Assembly (NCBI GenBank): GCA_002633025.1
Contig: NMRB01001694.1
Span: forward strand, 3,337 to 67,336
Reading direction: 5' to 3'
From: Notospermus geniculatus
Taxonomy: Eukaryota; Nemertea; Pilidiophora; Heteronemertea; Lineidae
Length of the DNA stretch: 64,000 nt
Part shown: positions 49,301 to 61,300 of the stretch, in pieces
How the letters are laid out: every line of letters starts with the position of its first letter
Position numbering within the stretch: the first letter of the stretch is position 1
Program-made: the position numbers and the translations under genes
Notes under the pieces: generated by a model
What the model saw: the letters and a program-made list of their open reading frames with translations, nothing else
The model's database searches: none
What the model was told of the DNA's origin: nothing

Positions 49301-52300
49301 TGCAATGAATACCTATGTGAGATAGTTTCTATAAGATCAGGATTTGATAGTTTGGGGGAACTTGCCTCTGGCACTGTGGCAGTGAAGGGGTTAGGCCTTA
49401 GTCTATTGCCTTCAAAATTTAATAGGTCAGTTGAATACACCTTTCTGCTTGAGCTGCAAAATGGAGCAATCAGTATCTTCTCCTATGACCTTCGCATGCA
49501 GAATTGTTTAACAAATTAAGATAATCATGTGTTTCTTTTTCCCAGGTCCGAGTTGTTGCTCAAGACAGTGGTGCCCCATCGCTATCGACAACAGGAACTG
49601 TAACCATCACGATCAATCGCAACTTGAATCCACCAGTGTTTCCCAAGAATACCTATGAAACAACAATTAAAGAAACACTACCGTTTGGCTCAAGTGTTAT
49701 ACCAGTGACAGCATCGGATCAGGACAAAAACGTAAGGTTTGAAGGCATTGAGTATTGTATTTCATTTTCTGTAAGGGCCAACGCCATAGCATTATTGGCC
49801 CTGGTAAGTACGGACAAGGCCATCTCAAGCTGCTCATGTTTCTCACTTGGATGGAGTCTTTTAGTTGCCCTTGCAAAGAAACAAGGTACAAGACACCATG
49901 GCTTCCTGTCTCATGCGACGGACGTGAAGAGCCGGGAATGAAATTCCATATGGCCCAGGCTGGATTTGAACCCGAGACCTACCGCTTGCTGAGCGGACGT
50001 GATAACCACTCAACTAGGCCCTATATGGATGGAGGGATCATTTGATGAGAATCTAGCATTAAACGCTTAGAGTGTTGTATCATGGAAAATGATCGCATTG
50101 TTCTTTTGAGAAGTAGTGACTGTTCCAGGATGATCTTTTCAAGATCTTCTTGCAACAGTTACTGCTTCTCCTCAGAAGGACAATGGAACTTTCTGAACAA
50201 AACAGTCCAAGTGCTCCCTTCTATCTTAAAGTTCACAACCAATGCTTCTAATGTGCACAGACAGAGAAGTAAATATCCCCCTCCCAGTGCATCTGCTATA
50301 AGAAATACCGGTACCATTGAAAATGATGTTCTCTGCACTTCATGCGCATAGCCGTAAATCATTTGGCCCATGACGTGCTGTGCACATCAGCCATAGCAGA
50401 AGGATATTATGATGTTATGGTTGTCGACTTGTTGATGTCTGATGCTTATCATACTTCTTCAACTTCAAACTGCAGGCATCTGTTATTTCACATTTCTCCC
50501 TCTTTTGCAGTCACCATACAACAAAATCCGATACTCAATAGACCCGCTAAGCAGCGCTAGATCCCGGGAGTATTTCAACATCGATCCAAACACTGGCTTG
50601 GTCACTGTCAAGAAAATGGTCTCCTCTGACACAAATAAGAATCCATATATCGTGAGTGACATTCTTTACATATAAAGCTGTGAGATTCTGCCTTAACCAT
50701 GTCATGTTAAACGATCTTTTTAAATGATCAATTCCTTTGGCAGCATTGACATGGATAGATTAGCCAATTTGATTGGACTACTATTTGAGGTGTTGTAGGC
50801 CTATCTATGGTGGCAGGTGAGAAATCCGTTGCTTGCTGATCCTGATCAGGCTGTGGATGACAAAAGTGTGTCCTGAAAAATTTCGATCAAACTTCTAAGC
50901 TGAACCAAATTGCTCTAAATATTTCATGATTTTCTTCCTGTGTTTCAGTTTGACATCATAGCAACTGATGGTGGTACACCGCCAAAATCTGCCGCCACTA
51001 AAGCCAGGGTCACAGTCAAAGTTGACAGGAACTTAAACCCGCCTAGATTCACCAATCTGCCGACAACGAAGAAGAACGTCAAGAGAGATGCTGGTACTGG
51101 GACAAATGTTTACACTGTCACTGCCGAAGACAAGGACCTTGTTGTAGGTTTGACTTATTGTGGTTACCTTGCCCCCTGTGCCCCCCCTTGAAAAATGATT
51201 GAGAAATTTTCAGAAGTTTCATTACAATGTATGTGCAGGAAAGTTAACCACTACACTAGAGATCAGTGTCATTATGACATCATGTAATATGTTAATTATG
51301 CAATGCTAGTGTCACAGCAACGCCACCAAAGTCAAGCCTGACGTCATGATACACCATTTTGCCTGACGAACGAATCAAAAGATGTGGTCGCAACAGTGTG
51401 CAGGTCAAAACGGCATTATGACGTCTGGTTTGACTTTGATCTAATTCTATTTCTGCAATTCATCTATATGGACAGACTTAATATATTTTATGAATTTCAC
51501 TTACAGAAACCATTTAATGAGTATACATTTGAACTCATTGGTGATGGACAAGCAACAAACTTCTTCGCCATTAACCCGACCAGTGGCTTGATAACAACGA
51601 GGACAACATTATCTGGCACAGATCGTGATTATCTGGTGAGTATGATCGTGGTAAAGCTTAGGTCACAAATGCACCGGGCCCCGTACGATTTTCCCCACCC
51701 AGCGGCTTGCTGCGGATTTTAGAGACTGAAACTCGGATCTAAGATGAATCATGCCGAAATCGCCTCAATAGATAGGCGGAAAGTAGGCTGGATCAAACTG
51801 GGCACCGTAGAAATTGGCCAAAATATCTGTTTTTACTCGCCGTACGGGCCCCGGAGTGGATATGTGACTGGGGCTTTAGCGTGGTTTTGAAAAGGATAAT
51901 CTTGGCAGCAAATTTTCATATTCTGGTGGTCTTCGATCCCCATGAACAACTTGAGTTTGTCTCAACAGCTGTGGTAGATTCTTAGGAAGTTGACCGCTAC
52001 TTATTTTGTTAAAACTTCACTTTTTCCAGCTTCGTGTGAAAGTTGCCGACAAAGGCACCCCAAGCCTCTCCAGTACAGCAACCCTAAACGTCGGTGTTGA
52101 AAGGAATCTGAATGGACCCACATTCACGAGTACAAAATACACTGGAGTTGTCAAGGAGATCGATCCAGTGGGGACGTTCACGGGAGCTACGCTCATTGCC
52201 ACTGAAGGAACAACCAACCCAGATCAGGTAGGGAAAACAGACTTGCAATGTGACCTATGTTAGATTACCATATAGATTTGTTCATGGTATATTCTGGAAT

Positions 52301-55300
52301 ATGTCCGTCAGTCCATTACACTCCTCTAAATGTTCAAATCTTTCCCCCTTACAGCCTCCAGACAACACGATCCGGTACTCCCTCAGGGGCACCAATCTCT
52401 TCGCTGTTGATCCAACTACAGGACGCATCACTATAAAGCAGTCGGTCAATAATTTGACCCCGCAATTATACAAGGTAAGTAGCTTGAAAGCATGGAGGAT
52501 TTAATTTTAACCACATTGATATGGAAATTTGTGTCATTATGATGTCATGTATGCATTTATCTTGTGACGCCGTGACATCGTGGTTTGAATCCCACTGGGC
52601 GTGAGACTTTGGGCAAGTCTCTTTGCCTCACTGGCCTCTCTCAACCCAGGTGTATAAACGGGTACCGGTCGGAAATGCTCGATTGTAGTGCTGAATGAAC
52701 AGCTCATCTGAGTTCTACTGAAAGGTTTCAGGACAGATTGGGGTTAAAGTGTAAAGTCGGATGAGAACCTCTACCGTAGTTGATATCAGACTATAAACCC
52801 AAATTTTAACTTAAACTTTAATTCCAGTCTATCATAATGAAGTGGTCAAACTTTGTTATCAAGATGTCTCGCAATGAAAACGTCTGTCACTCCAATGGTG
52901 TTCTTTGTAGAAAAAGTCCAAGTAATCTGAATGAGATTGTGGAGTTATTGGATGATACCTCTTTATTTCAGTTCACTGGTGTTGCCACTGACCTCGGCGT
53001 CCCACCAAAAGAGACAACTGCTCCAGTCGAAATTACCGTAAACCGTAACCTCCAGGCGCCCAAATTCGATGCCTACACGCAACCTACACTCAAAAGATCC
53101 CAAACTGTTGCTGGTCGAATTCCACTGAGTGTCTTGACGTTGAGGGCACCGGATGGTGACACTGTGGTAAGAATGAATATTCATGAGACTTTATTGTCGC
53201 CAATTCCGTCTTCCTTTGCTGGCTGTACAATCTAACAAGTTCTGTACATTTTGTGGGCTTGCAACAGGGGTTATGGTTGAACTGGGTTGGCATTTACCAA
53301 AGCCAAATCATGCACGTAACACATGAGGGCCTCAATAATATGGGCCTGAAGAAGACATTGGCAAGGACTCCTTGTATCCAGAAATTGATGTAAAGTGCTA
53401 GTATGCCGTCAAAATGCAACAGAATCTGGTACTGCTTGAAAAAAACATGTTTTTCATGATGCAATTTTAAGACAGTCATCTATCATCTTAATTTCTTGTA
53501 TGTTTCACTTTTTTCAGAGTCCATTCGGCACAGTGAGGTATTCGATTGTTGGGGATGCAACTTCACAACAGTACTTCCAGATCAACCCAACTAATGGTCA
53601 ACTCTCCCTGACCAAGACTCCAGGGGCCATTAGTTCGTTCCAGGTATGTACAATACCAAGCACAGCTGATACCAAGCACAGCTGACCTACCTTTATCTGC
53701 GTACCTTCCATGTACGTCACACGGAAGGTACGCTTCATTTCACTGCCTATGGTATGAGTGTGTCATGTATCTCTTCTGCGTGATGTCCGCACATTATGGG
53801 CGAATGACATTACAGTATGTCCTCACTGTGTGCCTTCCATGACGCGCGCGAGGGTCTGTGGAAGATATGAGGACGGTGCGTGCGTGCCTGACGCTGCACA
53901 TGGTGCATGGTTGGTACGTGGTGCGGAAGGTAGGTCAGTTGAGCAGCGCACTGTAGCTCCAAATTTCAATGGGAGAATTTGGGCTGGGAAGATGAGAGTT
54001 TCGGTTTGTGCTTGGATATTGGAGCATTGTCAGTCACTTCAAATCATTGACTTCGATGACCAATCATAATCATAATCATAATCTTATTTTCGATGTCTTC
54101 TTCGATTTCAGGTGGTGGTGATGGCTGCTGATGGTGGTATTCCACCGAAGACCGATACAACCGTTGTCAAGGTCACCATTGACAACAATGAAAACATTCC
54201 ACAATTCCAAGCTAATAAGCTTAACATTCAAAAATCAATCCAAGAAATCACCAAAGTTGGCACATTAGTGGATACAGTGATAGCTACTGATAGTGACCCT
54301 GGGGTACGTGTTGGTCTTTGCCTCGTGAACCCATCAAGTCTGAGATCCTGTTCTGGATATGGAAGCTTGTTTGAACTAAAAAATCTGCAAAAAGGCCTGT
54401 TTCCACTCCACATTTCCAACTGTGTTTTCACAGTTACCGGTATTGGGACAATTAACCTGCAAAATATTCCAAACCCTGTGACAACTGCAGAAAACGCTTG
54501 TGTGTAAGGGTTGAGTAAATCCTCTGTGACAGGCAGGTTGGGCATGCCGTATAAATTTGGGGACAATATAATCCCAAAGTTACATTGCGTTTTTCCGTCT
54601 CTCCTCTCCTTACACAGTACTCTCTCCTTTCAGGACAATGGAAAAGTGACTTACACAATGGTTGGGGATCCCGTAGACCAGACGTACTTTGCTGTGAATC
54701 CAAATAATGGTCAGATTATCGTGGCATCATCGCTTATTGGCATGACAACCAATGACTTCAACGTGAGTGTTTACCATCAGGGCTTTTGGGGACCTGGGAT
54801 GCCTCTAATGAGAAACCCACATGACAGACTTTGCTACACGGTGGCTCTGCCATCGATCAACCCATCGCAACATCATTGACGTCATTCAAACTGTTGAGAG
54901 TGTGTCATCAAAAAGTGACTTGTAGAATTTTCTACAGGAATAATGAGAGCAAAACGTTGATTTTATTGCCACCCTATCTCCTCATTTTAAGGAAAAAAGC
55001 AAGAAGATTAAAGAAATTTTCATCTGCTACAGGATGATATAAGTTTACTGTCAGGCGACCAACACAAATGGGTTATTTTCCCGCCAGAAATAAATGGAAA
55101 TAACGTTAGAAAAAAGAAACTTTGGCACATCGCTTGCAGCGCCACGTCGTGAAGTTAGTTCTGCAGGTTCCTCATTGTATTGTTCTCCACTATTGTTTTA
55201 TCTCTTCCAGTTTGAAATTAATGCTTTTGATGGAGGCAATCCGCAGAAGCAGGCGGCAACAAAAGCCAAGGTCAACGTCAAGATCATCCGAGCAGTGGCG

Positions 55301-58300
55301 CCGACGTTCCAAAGAGAGCCCTACATTGCAAACATCCGAGAGGACCACTTGGCTACTAATCCAGTCTTTTCTGGTGTCGTTGCACAAAATAGTGGCCCGG
55401 TACGTGTCAATTTCATCAAATTTTGATCAATAATGTATTGTAGAAGGAAACCAGAGGCTGGGGAGAAATTGTGGTGCCTGATTTAGCCTAGGTCACAAAT
55501 CCACCGGGCCCCATACGGTTTTCCCCACCCAGCGCTTGCCGTGGATTTTAGAGACAGTACGGGTCCATTACGATTTTCATTTTCATGTTCATTTCTATGG
55601 TTTTCATTCCCCGGGGCTCAGGGGCAGTCTGTCTTGCCGTACGGGCCGCAGAGTGGCTATGTGACAGGGGCTTTATGTTGTGATGTGTCAGTGTGAATAA
55701 AAGATACGGCCCGTGGCTCTGCCAGTATTCATTCCTATAACAATTTAGTGAAAAGGATTACCAATATGATATTTCATTTTTCAGACTCCAATGAATCAAT
55801 TCGGAGTTTCAGTGATTGGAGATGGTGCAGGACCAACGTATTTTGAACGCCGCAATGACAATAGGATCTTCCTCAAAACTGGTGTAAATCTTCGAACAGA
55901 CAAAGCAGTCAAGTATACGGTAAGATTTGGGGGGCTGATGGGAAAAATGGCTTCTCCACTTGAGAAATATCCCAACAGTTTGAGGCCTATTATTTGAGAG
56001 GCCAAGGCCAAGTTTGAGTCATGCATTACTGTTGACTCATCAGCCTACATGTAGGCCTATACCTTCGTTTTGCCCGTTCTGTTACTATATGTATATAAAG
56101 TAGATATCATGTTCATTTTAGCATCACTCCTCCTACTTTGATGATGGGATAGAAATGACATGATGCCAAACATAAGTGTATCTCAGTGCAGATATTTATC
56201 ATTCCCACTGCATCCAGTTTCTTTTGTGTTTCAGCTCCGCCTCCTCGCACGCAACACCAACGTCCCACGTCTCACTGCAACAGCAACCATTGTCATCAAT
56301 GTCGCTCGGAACTTGTTTGACCCCACTTTCCAACATGGAAACCTGGTGAGGCAGATGCCAATCAATGCAGTACCTGGGCGACCCATCGCAGACGTCAAGG
56401 CAACTGACAATGATAGGGTAAGCTTGAATCCGAAGAGAGAAGGTGCAGAAAAGTCAACACAACGTATAATAATAAATAGGAAGTCAACTTCCAGAAATTC
56501 GCAAATTTTCGACCCCAACTCGAAACTATTGGCATCTTGACACTTATCATTATTCACATTGCAGAGTCCAGAAAATACAGTCTCGTACTCTTTTGACGGT
56601 ATTGGCGAGGCGCCAAAATTTTTCTACGTCAATCCAACATCGGGAGCCATAACACTGAAGTCATCCGTCGCAGCCAGACCTGATAACTCATATACGGTAG
56701 TGCATACTCATACTCATAGTTCTGTCGTTGTTTCATATGCATTGCGCACTGGAAAAAATCTCCTCAAAACCTGACCTTCAGAGTGACATACGTATATATG
56801 TAGTGGTGCGAGTCGTTCGCTATTCTTTGTTAAGGTACCCTCCTCATTTTCAATTTCAATGCTCTCTTTTAGTTGCGTGTTCTTGCAAAGGATGCTGGGA
56901 AGCCAGTTCGTACCGGTACGGTTTCTGTGACGGTCAACATCCTTCGGAATGCTGGCAAGCTCCAGTTCACAGTACCTAACTATGAATTCCCAGTGGATGA
57001 GAATGCTGCTGTTGGAAAATCAGTGGGAGCGGTGGCTGCTACTCCACAAGTAAGTGAATTTGTTGTAGCTTAAATCTTGCACTGGCGAGGTCAATTTTGC
57101 CAAGAAATGAAAATACCGTATACGCAAATATTTTCGCGTGTAAAAATTCTCGCCAAAATTGCAAAATCAAAATTTTCCCCGAACAATCCAGTCTGTTCCC
57201 TTCCCTGCCCTTGACGCGAACATTAATCCATGTAAAACAGAAAAAAAATGTTCAATATGTGAAATATTATCCCGTGAAAATATTTGCGTATACGGTATTT
57301 AACAAAAGTTTATGGGCCATATTCTAGAAGCTTCCTTAACTCTGAGGTTTACCTTTAGCTATTTTTTGCAGGGCAGAATACAAAAGCTTAAAGTGGACCT
57401 TAGAGTTAAGGAGGCTTCTACATGTAGAATATGGGCCTAAATTTCTCGTATTACTCTCTCTAAACACTCAACATCATTCCCCTGCTCTCTCCAGGAACCT
57501 ACATTGTACCTGGGAAATAAAGGAACAGGCCATTTGAAGCATTACTTGATCTTTTCAGACCCATTGAGGGTAGATTACAATCTGGCCATTGGACTGGGGA
57601 ATTCAACATGTTACCTCTTGGTCACAGGTCTAATGACCAATCACTGTCCTACCACGCCCTCCAATGTGGCCCTACCTGCAACATGCAGTGTTCTGCTACT
57701 TCTATGGCAATTTTTGCTGATTTTACGGAAATCCCGAGAGAAATTTCCAGTCTTTCGATCATTTTCTACATAAATTCCTCTTCAACTTTTGCACATGTTT
57801 TGAGAAGTTCACTGAACTAATTACTCTATTCTAGCCGGGTATTACGTACAAAGTCATTGGGAGAAGCTCTGGACCGACGTATTTCACAGTTGATGCCAAT
57901 TCGGGTGAGGTCCGGGTGGTAAAAACACCCAAGGAAGATCCTGCAAAATTGGATGAATACACTGTAAGTCCATGGCAAATTTGAAGTGGGAACATCTGTT
58001 TCTTAGTCAAATGCTCTACTACCTGAGCCAAAGATCCATCTTCTGCCAGGTGGTCTGAATTGGAACTTGGTTAGTCTCTTATATTATACCATATGGTAAG
58101 CGTTCATGAACCAAAAACAGATTCCGTAAGTATAGGCCTGGTTCCATAATCGGCTGTGAACACAGTCTCATGAGTGAAAAAAAGTGATATTTGTTCAGAG
58201 GGATTCATGACAACAAGTTGACCGATTTGAATTTATATTTGAAATTCAGCAAAAAAAACCGCATTGAATATCTTATCGTATCATATCATATCATTACATG

Positions 58301-61300
58301 GCATCAAAACCCTATTGGGTTTGGCCGGAGGTATGGTGTCCATGACAGGCTACAGTCCACCTGCGTGTGGTCTTTTACGTGCCCTGGTGTAGACACTCAG
58401 GTACAAGAGACCTTTTTTTCAGCTTGACGTTGAGGCGACGAAGAAGTTTTCTGTCACCACCGAAAAAGTCACAGCAAAAGTAGTCCTAAAAGTCAGGCGG
58501 AACATAAATGGGCCAAAGTTTACTGTGCCAAACTACAGTGGGCGAATATCTTACAAACTGTCACCCGGAAGTAATGTCCTGCCAACGCCAATCCAAGCTA
58601 CAGATGCTGATAAGGTAAGAGAAAAAACAACGTTAAAGTCGGCGACATTTACATTCTTTTGCACTTGTTTAACCGTTGTCATTCACAGTCACAAGAAATG
58701 GGAGTGCATAGTGGTTGTACAAGTGTGCGTGTTTGCATGTGTGTGTGTGCGTGCGTGTGTGTAAACTATGGTTGTAGTAGTCAAATTCTTGACAGTGAAA
58801 GTTGTCCAGTACTTAAATGACTGTGTCTGTATCTTCAGGACCCCCTGCGGTACACCATCATTCCAGGGACCAATGCAGATACCTTTTTTTATCTGAACCC
58901 GGATTCTGGCCTACTAACGCTCGCTAAACCAGTGGAGAAGGAAAAGATGAACGGATTTAGTGTAAGAATTTGATGACCTTTCGATCGTCACAAAAGCTCT
59001 TAGTGCTGTTTTTGTCAAATGACTTCAAGATTTTCACTTACATTTGAAATTGCATTTGTGAAATGAAAAACCACTTGCATGTCAAAATTGAATCTATTAT
59101 GGGGATACAAATCTGAATTTTGTTCTTTTGTTTCTCAGTTCAGAGTGAAGGTCAGTGATCAGCAGAAGGTTGAGAAGACAGCGACTGCAAGTGTGACTGT
59201 CACGGTTATTCGCAAAACAAATCCACCAAAATTCGATGGCAGCGGCCCCCTGAACAACCAGTATAGTGTGACAATTCCTGAGACCAGGCTTGTGGACGAA
59301 AAGGTCATTGATCTGAAAGCAACGGATACAAATGTTGGCACGGGGGTATGTTATGTTCTTAAATTTAGTTACCGGTAGGTGTAAACACTGATGTTTATTA
59401 TAGAGTTAAGCGTGTTGTCCAGTTTCTTAATTGTTTCTGATCATATCAGCTGGTGGCACAAGTAGAGAAATATCATGATAGCATGCCGAGCTTCCATCGG
59501 TTTTCGTCAGTCGCATAGCTAACTTCCACTTACTTTCATGGTCAGAGAAAGGTGATGAGTCCAAACATAGGGTGTTCCTGGATCTGTGATAGAGAAATAA
59601 GTTTACTGCTTATTATGTTCGGCTTTTTGCTTTTGAAATACCTAATTACTTTTGATTACAGAAAGGGAAAAATTGCCAATACGGTACTATTCTCGTCTGC
59701 TTTCAGGGTAAGATCGTGTATACTGTCGTTGGTGAGAACCTTGCTCCGGTCTTGTTCAAGTTGAGGCAAAGTGACCCACCCTCCGTCAGAGTTGCAACAA
59801 ATCTGAAGATGTCAACAGGGTCACCATTCCTTGTAAGTGTGTAAAAAAGGTAGATTCATGATTGTACCGGTACATGTGTGCTGTTAGTTGCTCTCAAAAT
59901 TTGTCGGAATCAGCTGAAGGAAACCCTTTTGATAATGCACCGGTACAATATTTGGTGAATTGTGATGCAGGAGGAAACCAGAGTCTCCGCGGAAAGCCTG
60001 TGGTGTCCTCTTAGTCACATGAAGATTTGGTCCAACTGTGGTTCAAACCTGATACCACAGAGGTGACAGGCTGGGATGTTTCCGCTATGCCACTCTGACA
60101 GTATTTTACATGTTTGCCATTCATCAGCACACTCCTTCATTTTCATGATTTACACACAACTTGATCAGTGATTCAGGGTAACATTCACTTCAGTGAGGTT
60201 TTATTTAAGCTGTAACTAGGTGTACAACTCTATAGGGAAGCTGTATGTGGAAAAATTTGATCAAACCACTGACCTTTTTCTCTTGTCTTTTAGTTTAAAG
60301 TCACTGCTCATGACACCACAGATGTCACTCTTAAAGCAACAGCCACTGTCACCATCTTCGTAACCAGGAACCAGAATCCACCTGTCTGGGTCCCACCTAA
60401 AAATGGGCAGTATACTGTGAACATTGATGAGCTGGCACCAACTGGTAAAGCTGTGGAAACAATCCAGGCTACTGACGCTGATAAGGTAAGGTTGTTGGGC
60501 CATATGGAATGGGAGTTGGGGTGTTGACTCGGAAAGTCAAGCCTGCAGTTACTCTTGGGAAACAACAAAACACAATGAGGAACCTACGTGCCATTTATCC
60601 CCACAGGTCGGTGCTGTGAGCGATGAGACCAAAGCGACGTCATTGACATCGTTTTAAGTGTTGGCGTTATGTCATGAAAAATCAGCTGTACATTTTTGTA
60701 CAGGAAAAATGAGATAAAGATGCTGCCATTATCACCATCCTACTTCTTTATTTTAAGGAAAACAGCAACAAAATTGCAGAAATTTTCATCTGCAACAAGA
60801 TGGTGTAAATTTTAATGTCAGGCGACCGAAAAAATATGGTTGATTTCACGCTAGAAGTTAATGGAAATCACATAGAAAAAAGAAACTTCGGTCACATCGC
60901 TCGCAGCGCCACGTCGTGACGTTAGTTCATCCGGTTCGCCATTGTGAATGACACAATAAATTTTTTGAAACGTCAGAATGACGCACGATGCCTGATGATG
61001 TTCAACAATCGCAAGGCATACACACTTGCATTTTAACCTGGCTGATGATCAGCGCCTCCTTTTGTTTGCCGGTGGCCCATTGAGTGGTGTAGAGGTTCTG
61101 TTCTGTGAGTCCAAGCACTTCAGTGTCTTTCTCTATTTCAGGACACGGTGACGTACACATGGCTTAACCCAACATCTCCAGCCAAAGAGATGTTCATCCT
61201 GAATCCCAATACTGGGGAAATTATCCCAATCCAGCCCCTCTATCAGAATGCAGCAACACAATATGTGGTGAGTTCTTATGTTTCCCTCTCTGACACACCT

